64,000 nucleotides of DNA, from contig NZ_WACP01000002.1 of assembly GCF_008973665.1 (NCBI RefSeq), positions 310,001-374,000 on the forward strand. Direction: 5' to 3'. The DNA comes from Paenibacillus tengchongensis. GTDB lineage: Bacteria; Bacillota; Bacilli; Paenibacillales; Paenibacillaceae. Under the pieces are notes generated by a model. That model was not told the DNA's origin. It was given only the letters and a program-made list of their open reading frames with translations, and did not search any database. Shown in pieces: positions 44,277-53,301 of the stretch; positions within the stretch are counted from its first letter, which is position 1, and each line of letters opens with the position of its first letter. The translations under genes were made by a program, and so were the position numbers.

Positions 44277-44293
44277 TACGGCTCAGGTTAAGG

Positions 44294-44319
44294 CCCGGCG
44301 GCCTAAGCAGCCGGGGGAC
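44294..44319 (+). repeat. Intercistronic GC hairpin
   Basis: CCCGGC and GCCGGG arms between preT and preA, without a T-tract; may shape message stability. Confidence 0.5.
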
Positions 44320-44340
44320 TAGGACAGGGAGGGAACCATA

Positions 44341-45630
44341 ATGGCAGATTTGCGCATCGAACTCGCAGGCATCAAGTCGCCTAATCCGTTCTGGCTGGCC
44401 TCTGCGCCGCCGACCAACACCGGCTACCAGGTCCAGCGGGCTTTTGAAGCCGGCTGGGGAGGTGCGGTGTGGAAGACGCTGGGCGATCCGATTATTAACA
44501 CCTCCTCACGGTTTGCCGCGGTGCACTTCAACGGGCAGCGCGTGGCGGGATTCAATAATATTGAGCTGATTACGGACCGGCCGCTCGAGGTCAACCTGAA
44601 AGAGATCTATGAGACCAAGAAGCGGTTCCCGGATCATGCCGTGGTTGCTTCCCTGATGGTGGAGCCGAAGCGGGAGAAGTGGCATGAGATTGTCAAGCGG
44701 GTGGAGGATGTTGGTGTAGACGGCCTGGAGCTGAACTTCGGCTGCCCGCACGGGATGGCCGAGCGCGGCATGGGCGCGGCCTCCGGGCAGCAGCCCGACC
44801 TGGTCGAAGCCCAGACCTACTGGGTTAAGGAGGCGGCGACCACGCCGGTCATTGTGAAGCTGACGCCGAACATTACCGACATAACCGTGGTGGCCCGCCA
44901 CGCGGTCAAAGGCGGCGCCGATGCCATCAGTATGATCAATACGATTAACAGCCTGGCCGGTGTGGACATTCACACCTGGAACACGATTCCGCATGTCGGC
45001 GGCCAAGGGGCGCACGGCGGCTATTGCGGGCCGGCGGTGAAGCCGATCGCCCTCAGTATGGTCGCTGAATGCGCACGTGACCGCGGCGTCGGCGTGCCGA
45101 TCTCCGGCATCGGCGGCATTTCCACCTGGCAGGATGTGGTGGAATTCATGCTGATGGGGGCGACCGGCATTCAGGTGTGTACAGCGGTTATGCATCACGG
45201 CTTCCGGATCGTCGAAGAAATGATCGACGGCCTGAACAATTATCTGGACGACAAGGGGCTGGCTTCGGTCACCGAGCTGACCGGCAAATCGGTGCCGAAA
45301 TATTCGAACTGGGGCGATCTCGACCTTAACTATAAAGTGGTGGCCCGGATCAATCAGGACAACTGCATTAACTGCAACAAATGCCATATCGCCTGCGAGG
45401 ATGCCTCGCATCAATGTATAGACATGCTGACAAACGCCCAGGGCAAGGCGGTGCTGCAGGTCCGCGAGGAGGATTGCGTCGGCTGCAATTTATGCTCGAT
45501 CGTCTGTCCGGCTGACGGAGCCATTGATATGATTGCCCTGGACAACGGAGCCGCGCCGCTGACCTGGAATCAGCGCCAGCAGCTGATCGGCAATTTGAAC
45601 CATACTTATTCTGCAGCGGAGGTGATGTAA
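44341..45630 (+). CDS. preA: Dihydropyrimidine dehydrogenase, PreA-type catalytic subunit
   Basis: 429 residues. A dihydroorotate-dehydrogenase-like FMN barrel (IKSPNPFWLASAPPTNTGY; LELNFGCPHGMAERGMG; KLTPNITDI) is followed by two C-terminal 4Fe-4S motifs (CINCNKCHIAC and CVGCNLCSIVCP). It reduces uracil or thymine to the dihydro form. At the place of the catalytic Cys671 of the mammalian enzyme (GLACGQ) this protein has Ser148 (GAASGQ). The downstream hydA begins 2 nt after its stop. The ATG follows GACAGGGAGGGAACC. Confidence 0.94.
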   Translation: MADLRIELAGIKSPNPFWLASAPPTNTGYQVQRAFEAGWGGAVWKTLGDPIINTSSRFAAVHFNGQRVAGFNNIELITDRPLEVNLKEIYETKKRFPDHAVVASLMVEPKREKWHEIVKRVEDVGVDGLELNFGCPHGMAERGMGAASGQQPDLVEAQTYWVKEAATTPVIVKLTPNITDITVVARHAVKGGADAISMINTINSLAGVDIHTWNTIPHVGGQGAHGGYCGPAVKPIALSMVAECARDRGVGVPISGIGGISTWQDVVEFMLMGATGIQVCTAVMHHGFRIVEEMIDGLNNYLDDKGLASVTELTGKSVPKYSNWGDLDLNYKVVARINQDNCINCNKCHIACEDASHQCIDMLTNAQGKAVLQVREEDCVGCNLCSIVCPADGAIDMIALDNGAAPLTWNQRQQLIGNLNHTYSAAEVM

Positions 45631-45632
45631 CG

Positions 45633-47060
45633 GTGAAGAAAATCATTAAGAACGGTACGATTGTCACAGCGGCGGATACGTACATCGGGGATATCCTGAT
45701 TGAAGACGGAATCATTAAGGGGATTGGCCTTGGCCTGGAGGCGCAGGATGCGGAGCTGATCGACGCTTCCGGCTGTTACGTCTTTCCGGGCGGAATCGAT
45801 CCGCACACCCATCTGGATATGCCCTTCGGCGGTACGGTAACCGCGGATGATTTTGAGACCGGAACCATTGCTGCAGCTTACGGCGGAACCACTACCGTCA
45901 TTGACTTCTGTCTGACAACCAAAGGTGAGCCGCTGCAGAAGGCCGTCGATGTCTGGCATGCCAAATCACAGGATAAAGCAGTGATCGATTACAGCTTCCA
46001 TCTGATGGTCTCGGATCTTAACGACAAGGTGCTGGAGGAGCTGCCGCAGGTCATCGAGAACGAAGGCATCACGTCGCTGAAAGTATTCATGGCGTATAAG
46101 AATACGTTCCAGGCCGACGATGGCACCCTGTACAAGACGCTGCAGGCCGCAAAGCGTGAAGGCGCACTGGTGATGGTGCATGCCGAGAACGGTGATGTCA
46201 TCGACTATCTCGTAGATCAGGCGCTGGCGGCCGGAAATACCGATCCCGTCTATCATGCCTTGACCCGTCCGCCGGAGCTGGAAGGGGAAGCGACCGGGCG
46301 TGCCGCCTATTTGACCGGGTTGGCCGATTCGCAGCTGTATGTGGTGCATGTGACCTGTGCCGAAGCGGCCTGGAAGATTGGCGAAGCACGGAAGAAGGGG
46401 CTGCGCGTCTACGGCGAGACCTGCCCGCAGTATCTGGTGCTGGATGTGGAGGCGCTGAAGAAGCCGGATTTTGAAGGGGCCAAATATGTATGGTCGCCGC
46501 CGCTGCGGGAAGCTTGGAACCAGGAGGTGCTGTGGGATTCGCTGTGGAACGGAACGCTTCAGACTATAGGCTCGGACCAGTGCTCCTTTAACTTCAAAGG
46601 GCAGAAGGAACTCGGGCGCGGCGACTTCTCCAAGATTCCGAACGGCGGACCGACGATTGAGGACCGTTTCAGTGTTCTTTACTCTGAAGGAGTGGCCAAG
46701 GGACACATCTCGCTGAACAAATTCGTCGATATTATCGCTACCTCCAGCGCGAAGCTGTTCGGATTGTTTCCGCAGAAGGGCACGATCGCGCTCGGCAGCG
46801 ATGCTGACCTGGTGCTTTTCGACCCGAATGTTACGCGGGTGCTCTCTGCCGGAACTCATCACATGAATGTGGATTACAGTGCTTTTGAAGGAATGGAGAT
46901 CCGGGGAGAGCCCGTATCCGTGCTGAGCCGCGGCGAATTCGTCATCCGTGATAAGCGGTTTGTCGGCGCTGCCGGTGCGGGCCGGTATCTGCACCGCAAG
47001 CGGTTTGAGGCGGAAGCGCCGGCCCCCTCCCAGCCCCGGGTCAGCGGAGGTGTGGTTTAA
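45633..47060 (+). CDS. hydA: Dihydropyrimidinase / D-hydantoinase
   Basis: 475-residue cyclic amidohydrolase that opens dihydrouracil to N-carbamoyl-beta-alanine, and also hydantoins. Metal ligands: His58 and His60 in [15 protein letters not shown], carboxylated Lys150 in [10 protein letters not shown], later His in VMVHAENGD and VVHVTCAEA, and Asp in TIGSDQCSF. The start is GTG with GGAGGTGATG upstream, 2 nt after preA. The C-terminal 15 residues are Pro/Ser-rich. Full family length. Confidence 0.95.
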   Translation: MKKIIKNGTIVTAADTYIGDILIEDGIIKGIGLGLEAQDAELIDASGCYVFPGGIDPHTHLDMPFGGTVTADDFETGTIAAAYGGTTTVIDFCLTTKGEPLQKAVDVWHAKSQDKAVIDYSFHLMVSDLNDKVLEELPQVIENEGITSLKVFMAYKNTFQADDGTLYKTLQAAKREGALVMVHAENGDVIDYLVDQALAAGNTDPVYHALTRPPELEGEATGRAAYLTGLADSQLYVVHVTCAEAAWKIGEARKKGLRVYGETCPQYLVLDVEALKKPDFEGAKYVWSPPLREAWNQEVLWDSLWNGTLQTIGSDQCSFNFKGQKELGRGDFSKIPNGGPTIEDRFSVLYSEGVAKGHISLNKFVDIIATSSAKLFGLFPQKGTIALGSDADLVLFDPNVTRVLSAGTHHMNVDYSAFEGMEIRGEPVSVLSRGEFVIRDKRFVGAAGAGRYLHRKRFEAEAPAPSQPRVSGGVV

Positions 47061-47061
47061 G

Positions 47062-47304
47062 ATGTCGGCATTCACGGAGTTTGACCAGGAGCGGCGAGAA
47101 ATCAATGAATTGCTGGAACAGGGGTATAGAATCGTCAATATCGAAGAGGATCTGGATGGGGCGCGGGTCAAGTTCATGCGGAGCGGCCCGGTAGCTGCGG
47201 TGCAAGTGCTGCAGCTGTTGACCGCCGATGCCCGCAAGCATGTGACCACTGTGCTTCCCGGTATTCAGCGGACACCGGAGGAAGCGGTGGAATCGTCAGT
47301 ATAG
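47062..47304 (+). CDS. Small conserved-looking protein at the end of the pyrimidine operon
   Basis: 80 residues; I do not recognise the family. It is acidic and mixed alpha/beta in character: [18 protein letters not shown], then [15 protein letters not shown] and a hydrophobic strand [10 protein letters not shown]. No signal peptide, membrane segment or cysteine. The ATG comes 2 nt after the hydA stop, with GGAGGTG in front, so it is translated with the operon. Its place beside dihydropyrimidinase suggests a role in the pathway, unproved. Confidence 0.8.
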   Translation: MSAFTEFDQERREINELLEQGYRIVNIEEDLDGARVKFMRSGPVAAVQVLQLLTADARKHVTTVLPGIQRTPEEAVESSV

Positions 47305-47342
47305 CAGTAACAAGGCTGTGGTCGGAGGACTGCAGTCTGTTT

Positions 47343-47852
47343 TTATATTGAACATCGTTTCTCGTATTCCCTGCGCAGCATCGACATGATGACCAGTGAA
47401 TCGAAGCCATGCTCTGTCTTGACACATTCCCTCAGAGTACCTTCAGCAAGGAATCCGGCACGTTCATATACATGGCGGGCGCGGGCATTATGGTCCTTCA
47501 CATCGAGCCAAATCCGGTGGGCCTGCGTGTGGGTGAAGATCCATTCGGTTAGCGAAGCGAGCAGCGCCGAGCCGAGGCCGCGTCCCTTCTGCTGAATGAC
47601 AATCCGCATAATGCAGATGCTTAAATCGGGACTCCCAAAGCCTGTAAGGATCACATATCCTGCCGCCTGACCGTGTTCATTCACCATGATCTGGTGCCGG
47701 ATATCCTTATCCCTGAGCGCGGCGGCATGCCGTTCTCTGCTCCATTGCCCGACGTACAGGCGGTTGTCCGCATGCTGTTCCGCTGCCAGGACAAAGTCCA
47801 GGTCGGATTCAGTCGTACTGCGTAGCTCCAGAAGTGGAGTGCGGATATGCAT
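47343..47852 (-). CDS. GNAT-family N-acetyltransferase
   Basis: 169 residues. The acetyl-CoA loop is IVIQQKGRGLGSALLASLTE (Q/R-x-x-G-x-G/A type), followed by RIWLDVKDHNARARHVYERAGF, which matches RimJ/RimL-like GNAT proteins. Substrate unknown. ATG 47852 is chosen because GGGGGAAG lies close before it; the ATG seven codons upstream has none. It converges on the pyrimidine operon, 38 bp apart. Confidence 0.88.
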   Translation of the reverse strand: MHIRTPLLELRSTTESDLDFVLAAEQHADNRLYVGQWSRERHAAALRDKDIRHQIMVNEHGQAAGYVILTGFGSPDLSICIMRIVIQQKGRGLGSALLASLTEWIFTHTQAHRIWLDVKDHNARARHVYERAGFLAEGTLRECVKTEHGFDSLVIMSMLRREYEKRCSI

Positions 47853-48005
47853 CGTCTTCCCCCCCCCATCCATTGATAACCAATATCTTTGTATAATACC
47901 GGAAAGTCAACAAGCTGTCAGCGGTAAAATTACCCCGTGAAGTAGGGCTTGGCATAAGTCGATTCAGGTACTTTGCGGGGACCCCGGTATATACTTGCTT
48001 TATGT

Positions 48006-48040
48006 TTAAAAAAGCCCCCGGAGCGGCATGCTCCGGAAGC
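48006..48040 (-). terminator. Terminator after the cohesin-like gene
   Basis: On the minus strand TTCCGGAGC-ATGCC-GCTCCGG is followed by GGGCTTTTTTAAA. Confidence 0.88.
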
Positions 48041-48062
48041 GGATGTACATACAAACGATCGG

Positions 48063-48734
48063 TTAAGCCAGCCGGCCGGAGCTCTCTTCAGACGGATAGG
48101 CCGCTGCGCCTGCAGGCGTGATTGAAACAGGGATGGCCGGAATTTCGGCGATATCCGGGGAGTACAGATAGACGCTGTTTGCGGCTTCGCAGGTCCGTAT
48201 GCGGGTGAACTCACCTGCCAGGCTGATTACGGCGTCAGCGGGCAATGATGTTGCCTTAACGCGCAGCTTGAAGGTAACCAGCGTCTGGTCAGCGGCGGGA
48301 ATGGCGGTATGCTTATGCTTGGCTTCGACCTGAATGTCGATGCCGCGCATACTGGTGTTCCGTCCGAAATTGATGCCGCCATCGACTGGATTCAGGAAAG
48401 TGTACTGAAACATATTGGATACCAGTGGGCCGGCCGTAAATCCGGAGTCACTGTAGGTCGATTGCTCCAAATATTCCGAATTGTCGAATACTTCGCTGTC
48501 GTATTGGACAATGAAATTTAAATAGCTGTAGCCGGGATCTCCGGATACGAAGTTGCTGAGCAGCAGCCGGACGGTTACCTCATCTCCGGGCGAATAGGAT
48601 GATTTGTCGGTCACAACTTGAACGGTCATGGCGGGAGGCGTGCTGTCGACGGTGACCTCATGCATCATGGATACCATAAGCGTGAGAAACCGCGAGCGCT
48701 GGAATACTTGTTTAAAACCGGTCCATCTTTTCAT
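48063..48734 (-). CDS. Cohesin-like beta-sandwich protein
   Basis: 223 residues. From about residue 37 it reads like a cohesin-type beta sandwich: VVTDKSSYSPGDEVTVRLLL, NFIVQYDSEVFDNSEYLE, and a late strand LVTFKLRVKA. The N-terminus is basic but has no clear signal peptide, lipobox or sortase motif, so its location is open. The ATG follows GGAGGATGCAGG. It lies 139 bp downstream of the response regulator on the same strand and could be its output. The cohesin call is from strand pattern only. Confidence 0.6.
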   Translation of the reverse strand: MKRWTGFKQVFQRSRFLTLMVSMMHEVTVDSTPPAMTVQVVTDKSSYSPGDEVTVRLLLSNFVSGDPGYSYLNFIVQYDSEVFDNSEYLEQSTYSDSGFTAGPLVSNMFQYTFLNPVDGGINFGRNTSMRGIDIQVEAKHKHTAIPAADQTLVTFKLRVKATSLPADAVISLAGEFTRIRTCEAANSVYLYSPDIAEIPAIPVSITPAGAAAYPSEESSGRLA

Positions 48735-48873
48735 CCTGCATCCTCCACATCTGCAATCAAATCATCATCGGCCGAGCTGCCGGGTAAGCCCATGGTATCA
48801 TCTGATGCTGATAAAGCACTGATAAATTGTCGAAACCTGGAGGAATAAGTCATAAAAAGCAGGTTTATGTCCG

Positions 48874-49974
48874 TTACATCATCGTTGTGCCCAACTGCCG
48901 GTAGGCTTCCATAAACCAGCCCGGCAGCTCGTCGCCCATTTCTGCGGTATAGGAATCCCTGAATTGTGTGAACCGCCGCTGCGCCTTGAGCGGCTTGCCC
49001 AAATTGTAATAGACCGAAATTAATTGCAGCGTATAGCTCTCTTCCAGCGGCTCCTCCGTGACCAGGCGGTTCGCATAATCCTCCGCTTCCTGATAACGTC
49101 CGGTCTCAATAAGTGCTCCCGTCAACCCTTCCAGCAGCTTCAGAAAAGTCTGTCTGTATCTGTCGCGCACCGGATAGACCCACAGGCTGTCCAGGCCCGG
49201 CAGCAAATCGCCGCCATACAGCTCGACTGCTGCGCGCAGATGCTCCAGGCTCCCGCTCTGGAAAGCCTCTGCGGCTGCTTCCTTGAACTTGTCGCTGTCT
49301 CCGGCAACGCCGAGCGGCTCCAGGCGGTAGTTTTCGCGGTCAAAGCTCAGCTCAATCTGCTCCAGTTCGGCCTTCTTGAGCGTTTTGCGGATTTGGTATA
49401 CGGTCGTGTGCAGATACTGCTTGCCCTTGGCGTAATCCCACTGCGGAAAGACTTCGTTCAGAATCACATTGACGCTGCCCTGCCGGTGAATCCATAAATA
49501 GGCGAATAATTCTTCCGCTTTGTGGGTGCTCCACTTAATGCTGCCCTGCGGGCCTGTAGCCGAGTAATCGCCAAGGAAACGGAAGGAGGCGGCGGAATGG
49601 GGCTGCCTGCCCGCGGCAGTCAGGCGCCGTTTGGCAAGCACCTTGCTCCAGGTCTTCATCAGCCGTGACGGGTCAACCGGCTTCAGCAGATAATCGGCTG
49701 CCGACAGCTCGAAGGCTTCTACGGCATAATTGCGGTAGGCGGTTACGAATACAATGTCGGTTTCCGGCGAGCAGGGCTGCAGCTTCTCGGCAAAGGCCAG
49801 CCCGGACAGCTCCGGCATTTGAATGTCAAGAAACAGGATATCGGGCTTCCGTTCCGCCGCGGCGGCCAGCGCCTCGCGCGGATTATCATAAGCTTCCACT
49901 GCTCCCACGCCTTCGCATTTCAGCAGCAGCTCGCGCATTTGCTCCAGTGCCGGCCATTCGTCGTCAACAATCAT
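48874..49974 (-). CDS. Response regulator with BTAD/SARP-type output
   Basis: 366 residues. A receiver domain (MIVDDEWPALEQM; phospho-Asp in ILFLDIQMPELSG; Lys in YLLKPVDPSRL) is followed by a winged-helix-like region (about 145-230; HTTVYQIRKTLKKAELEQI) and a bacterial transcriptional activator domain of TPR type (about 240-360). It would be the target of the adjoining hybrid kinase. The ATG at 49974 is 11 nt past the kinase stop but its ribosome site is too far off; CTG at 49989, overlapping the kinase stop as CTGA, is a serious alternative. Confidence 0.9.
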   Translation of the reverse strand: MIVDDEWPALEQMRELLLKCEGVGAVEAYDNPREALAAAAERKPDILFLDIQMPELSGLAFAEKLQPCSPETDIVFVTAYRNYAVEAFELSAADYLLKPVDPSRLMKTWSKVLAKRRLTAAGRQPHSAASFRFLGDYSATGPQGSIKWSTHKAEELFAYLWIHRQGSVNVILNEVFPQWDYAKGKQYLHTTVYQIRKTLKKAELEQIELSFDRENYRLEPLGVAGDSDKFKEAAAEAFQSGSLEHLRAAVELYGGDLLPGLDSLWVYPVRDRYRQTFLKLLEGLTGALIETGRYQEAEDYANRLVTEEPLEESYTLQLISVYYNLGKPLKAQRRFTQFRDSYTAEMGDELPGWFMEAYRQLGTTMM

Positions 49975-49985
49975 TACAGAATAAT

Positions 49986-52900
49986 TCAGGAATCCTCATC
50001 CTTCCATGGAATTGTTATGATGGCCTCGATCCCTCCGCCCGTTCTGCGGCTGAGCTGCAGCGGTGTGCCGAATTGCTTCAGCAGTCTGCGGTTGATATTC
50101 TTTAACCCGATTCCCGTATCCCGGCCAAGCGGCGGACGGACCTCGTCCTTCATCCAGGCGGACAGCAGCTCGTCACTCATGCCGATGCCGTCATCGGATA
50201 TTTTAATGACAATGCTGCTTCCCAGGCGTCTTGTCGATAGGGTTACGGTACCGCCGCCGATCTTCTCCATCAGTCCGTGACGGACGGCATTCTCGACAAT
50301 GGGCTGTACAATCAGGGGCGGAAGCGAGAATTCAAAGACATCGATGTCGTACTCCACCCGGAGTCGCTTGCCGAAACGGGCCTGCTCCAGAGACAGGTAG
50401 GCCTCGATCAGCTCCAGTTCCTTCTCAAAGGGAACCGCGGTCTCCTGGTTGCTGAAATCGAAGCTGCCGCGTAAAAAGTTGCTCAGATCATACAGCAGGC
50501 TGCGTGTCTTATCATGATCGCGTGTGCTCATCCAGATGATCGTGTTGATCGCGTTGTACAGAAAATGCGGCTTGATCTGCGCGCGCAGCATAGCGATCTC
50601 CGAGGTCAGACGCTCGGATACCGAGCGGCGAAGCTGGACAAGCGTCTTGACCCGGCCCTTCAGGTCGTTCCAGGCATAAGGCTTGTGGATGAAATCATTC
50701 GCGCCGGCGCGGAACGCCAGCTCGGTCAGATGCAGCTCCTGCGCGGCTGTCGCCATAAGGATCGGCAGGTCCAGCGGGCTGAAGGTTCTGCGGATACTGC
50801 GGCATAGCTGGAAGCCCGACATCTGCGGCATCATGACATCAATAATGCACAGATCGAAGCTGCGGTCTTCCTTCAGCAGCTCCAGCGCTTCGGCGCCGCT
50901 GCGCAGGCTGGTAATGGCGTAATTCTCCAGCGCCAGCAGATTTGTCAGCGCTTTGAGGTTGGCATAATCGTCATCGACTACCAGAATGCGCGGGGCGTGT
51001 GCTTCTCTGCTTCCGGCAGGCCGCGCCTGCGGATACTTCCAGTTGTCGCCGGCCGCTTCCGGCGGCGGCTTCACGGCATTCAGCAGCAGCTCGCGGCTCT
51101 CCGGCTCCTCCTCGAAGCCGGCTTCCTGCACAAGCGGGAGGGTGAAGGCGAAGCTGCTGCCGCGGCCCGGCTCGGAGCTTACCTCAATGCTGCCGCCGTG
51201 CAGCTCGACCAGCTTTCTCGTGATGGGCAGGCCGAGTCCGGCTCCTCCGCGTTCCAGTGAATCGCTCTCGCTGGCCTGTTCATAATCTTGAAAAATCAGT
51301 TCGAGCTGCTGGGGGGCGATGCCGCTGCCGGTATCGCTCACAGTTACGGCCACGAGGCCGGCGCGTATTTCCGCCTCCAGGATGACGCTGCCCCGGTCAG
51401 TGAATTTAAGTGCATTATCGAGAAGATTGAAGATTATCTGCATCAGCCGGTGCTCGTCGGCTTCCACGATATATTGTCCCGGAGGGATGCGGTTCTTGAT
51501 CCGGACGCTTGTCTTAGGGTTCAGGAACTCGAAGATCTCAACCACGATGCTGGCAGCGCTCTGAATGTCGACAGGCTTGGCGTGCAGGACGATCCGCTGC
51601 CCCTTGATTTGTTCATAATCCAGAATATCCCTGACGAGAAAAGCCAGCCTCCGGCTTGTTCCCAGAATCAGGCGCAGATCCTCGCGCTGCGAGACGCTGA
51701 GCGGACCTCCTGCTCCTTCGTAGAGCGACAGGGAGAGGTTGATAACCGCATTCAGCGGTGTCCTCAGCTCATTGGATGTCTTCAGCAGGAACGCGTCCTT
51801 GTCGCGGTCCTTCCGCGCAAGCTCAAGCGACAGCTGCTTGATGGTCTCGTACGCATGCGCTTGCCGGGCCGACAGGAACATGGCCTCCGACAGAATGAAG
51901 ATCGGTCCGGCGACCGGGAGAATAGCGTAGAAATCCATGCCCAGGAACAGATTGGCACCTACCGACAAGGTGAACATGATCGCAGCGATCACACCGATTA
52001 AGAGATAGAGCGACCCTGTCTCCCGGTGCCAGGCCGCCCTGGCCATTACATAAAAGGTATAGCAGACGGATATGAAGCTGAACCCGATCAGAATACCTGC
52101 GGTTTCCGAGTAGAAGCGGACGGAGGCCAGGAGCATTACGGTACAGAAAGCCAGCGTATATACCAGCGTAATCCGGTAAAAGATCCGTGAATACAGCTTC
52201 GGGAACAGTGAGCGGGTATATCCGGCGACAAAATAAAAGCCGGCTACGCCGGTGAGCAGCTGCAGTTTGCTGAACCATTCATACGGAATGGACGGAAAGT
52301 AATAAAGCAGCATTTTCTCACTGTGAGTCATCATGTACAGGGCGATGTTGAAGCAGTATAGCGCCAGATGAATGGAGGCGTTATCCTCCTTGCGCTGAAG
52401 ACCCTGGCCGATAAAGTAAAAGCCGATAAAAGCGAAGCCGACGGTCAGGACTACATCAAAGGTGCTGTTCCGGACCTGAAGCGCCTCAATGGCCGCAGAG
52501 GTTCCCAAACGGATGGATTCGGCGATGCCGCCGTTGGCATAGCTGAAATTGGACATGTGGATAAGAATTTCAGCCCGTCCGTCCGTACTCTGAAAATTCA
52601 GCGTGTAAGGCATGTTTTGAGGCAGACTGGAGGTCTCCGAGCTGCCTGGAACCCCGCTTGACCCGAGCGCCTCGCCGTTCACATAGACTGTGCTGGCATT
52701 GCGTATGTTGCTGATCTTCAGCGCATATTCATGGATATCTTCAGGGAGCGCCAGCGTTACCTTGTATGTGGCGTAGCCAAAGCGGCCGCTGCGCGTGCCC
52801 TCTGAGGGCTTCTTCCAGATGGCGGGCACCGGCTGATAGTCGGCTTGTCCGGCTGCCTTGAACAGAGCGGACTCCGGCTCCAGCAGCTGATTCCAATAGA

Positions 52901-53102
52901 ACTCCCACTGCCCGTCCAGCTTATAGGTCACGGAGCCCTTGAAGCTGCAGGAGGAAAGATCGATGATCCCCGGCTCGCGGAGCGCACAGGAGGAGGTGCC
53001 GGTCCGGTTCATCAGCGGAGCCGCTGCGGCGGCGGTAAGAAATATAATACATAAGAGACCAAGCATCCGCTTGGCCAGCAGACGGTAATCAAACGATGGC
53101 AT
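49986..53102 (-). CDS. Hybrid sensor kinase: 7TM-DISM, degenerate HisKA, REC and LytS-type kinase
   Basis: 1038 residues. Order: N-terminal helix (10-30), extracytoplasmic DISM-type beta domain (about 45-200), seven helices (about 210-410), HisKA-like domain, HATPase (NLLDNALKFT; DTGSGIAPQQ; GAGLGLPITRKL), receiver (RILVVDDDYANLK; phospho-Asp755 in CIIDVMMPQ) and a second His_kinase/HATPase module with His846 in QIKPHFLYN. The first H-box reads KTSNELRTPLN: Asn444 replaces the phospho-accepting His. So the first core probably cannot autophosphorylate in the usual way. The BTAD regulator follows directly. No strong ribosome site is visible before the ATG. Confidence 0.93.
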   Translation of the reverse strand: MPSFDYRLLAKRMLGLLCIIFLTAAAAAPLMNRTGTSSCALREPGIIDLSSCSFKGSVTYKLDGQWEFYWNQLLEPESALFKAAGQADYQPVPAIWKKPSEGTRSGRFGYATYKVTLALPEDIHEYALKISNIRNASTVYVNGEALGSSGVPGSSETSSLPQNMPYTLNFQSTDGRAEILIHMSNFSYANGGIAESIRLGTSAAIEALQVRNSTFDVVLTVGFAFIGFYFIGQGLQRKEDNASIHLALYCFNIALYMMTHSEKMLLYYFPSIPYEWFSKLQLLTGVAGFYFVAGYTRSLFPKLYSRIFYRITLVYTLAFCTVMLLASVRFYSETAGILIGFSFISVCYTFYVMARAAWHRETGSLYLLIGVIAAIMFTLSVGANLFLGMDFYAILPVAGPIFILSEAMFLSARQAHAYETIKQLSLELARKDRDKDAFLLKTSNELRTPLNAVINLSLSLYEGAGGPLSVSQREDLRLILGTSRRLAFLVRDILDYEQIKGQRIVLHAKPVDIQSAASIVVEIFEFLNPKTSVRIKNRIPPGQYIVEADEHRLMQIIFNLLDNALKFTDRGSVILEAEIRAGLVAVTVSDTGSGIAPQQLELIFQDYEQASESDSLERGGAGLGLPITRKLVELHGGSIEVSSEPGRGSSFAFTLPLVQEAGFEEEPESRELLLNAVKPPPEAAGDNWKYPQARPAGSREAHAPRILVVDDDYANLKALTNLLALENYAITSLRSGAEALELLKEDRSFDLCIIDVMMPQMSGFQLCRSIRRTFSPLDLPILMATAAQELHLTELAFRAGANDFIHKPYAWNDLKGRVKTLVQLRRSVSERLTSEIAMLRAQIKPHFLYNAINTIIWMSTRDHDKTRSLLYDLSNFLRGSFDFSNQETAVPFEKELELIEAYLSLEQARFGKRLRVEYDIDVFEFSLPPLIVQPIVENAVRHGLMEKIGGGTVTLSTRRLGSSIVIKISDDGIGMSDELLSAWMKDEVRPPLGRDTGIGLKNINRRLLKQFGTPLQLSRRTGGGIEAIITIPWKDEDS

Positions 53103-53301
53103 GCATACCTCACACTGGAACTTTTTATCAATAGAAATATGATAGCTCCGCCTTCTTGCGCTTGTCCAGTAAGAAAGCCGTCACATGGCGCGATTGTCAC
53201 GGGAATGCCCATTCTTTACTCCCAATTGCCGGGGAAAAGTAGTGTATAATGGAGGCCGAATCATTCTGAATTTAAAATAAAGAGAAGGAGAGCCGCTGCA
53301 A

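Noticed and set aside
47305..47342. Palindrome GACTGCAGTC with TGTTTTTAT after the pyrimidine operon as a terminator
   Set aside because: The palindrome has no loop and no stable longer stem; left as unproved.
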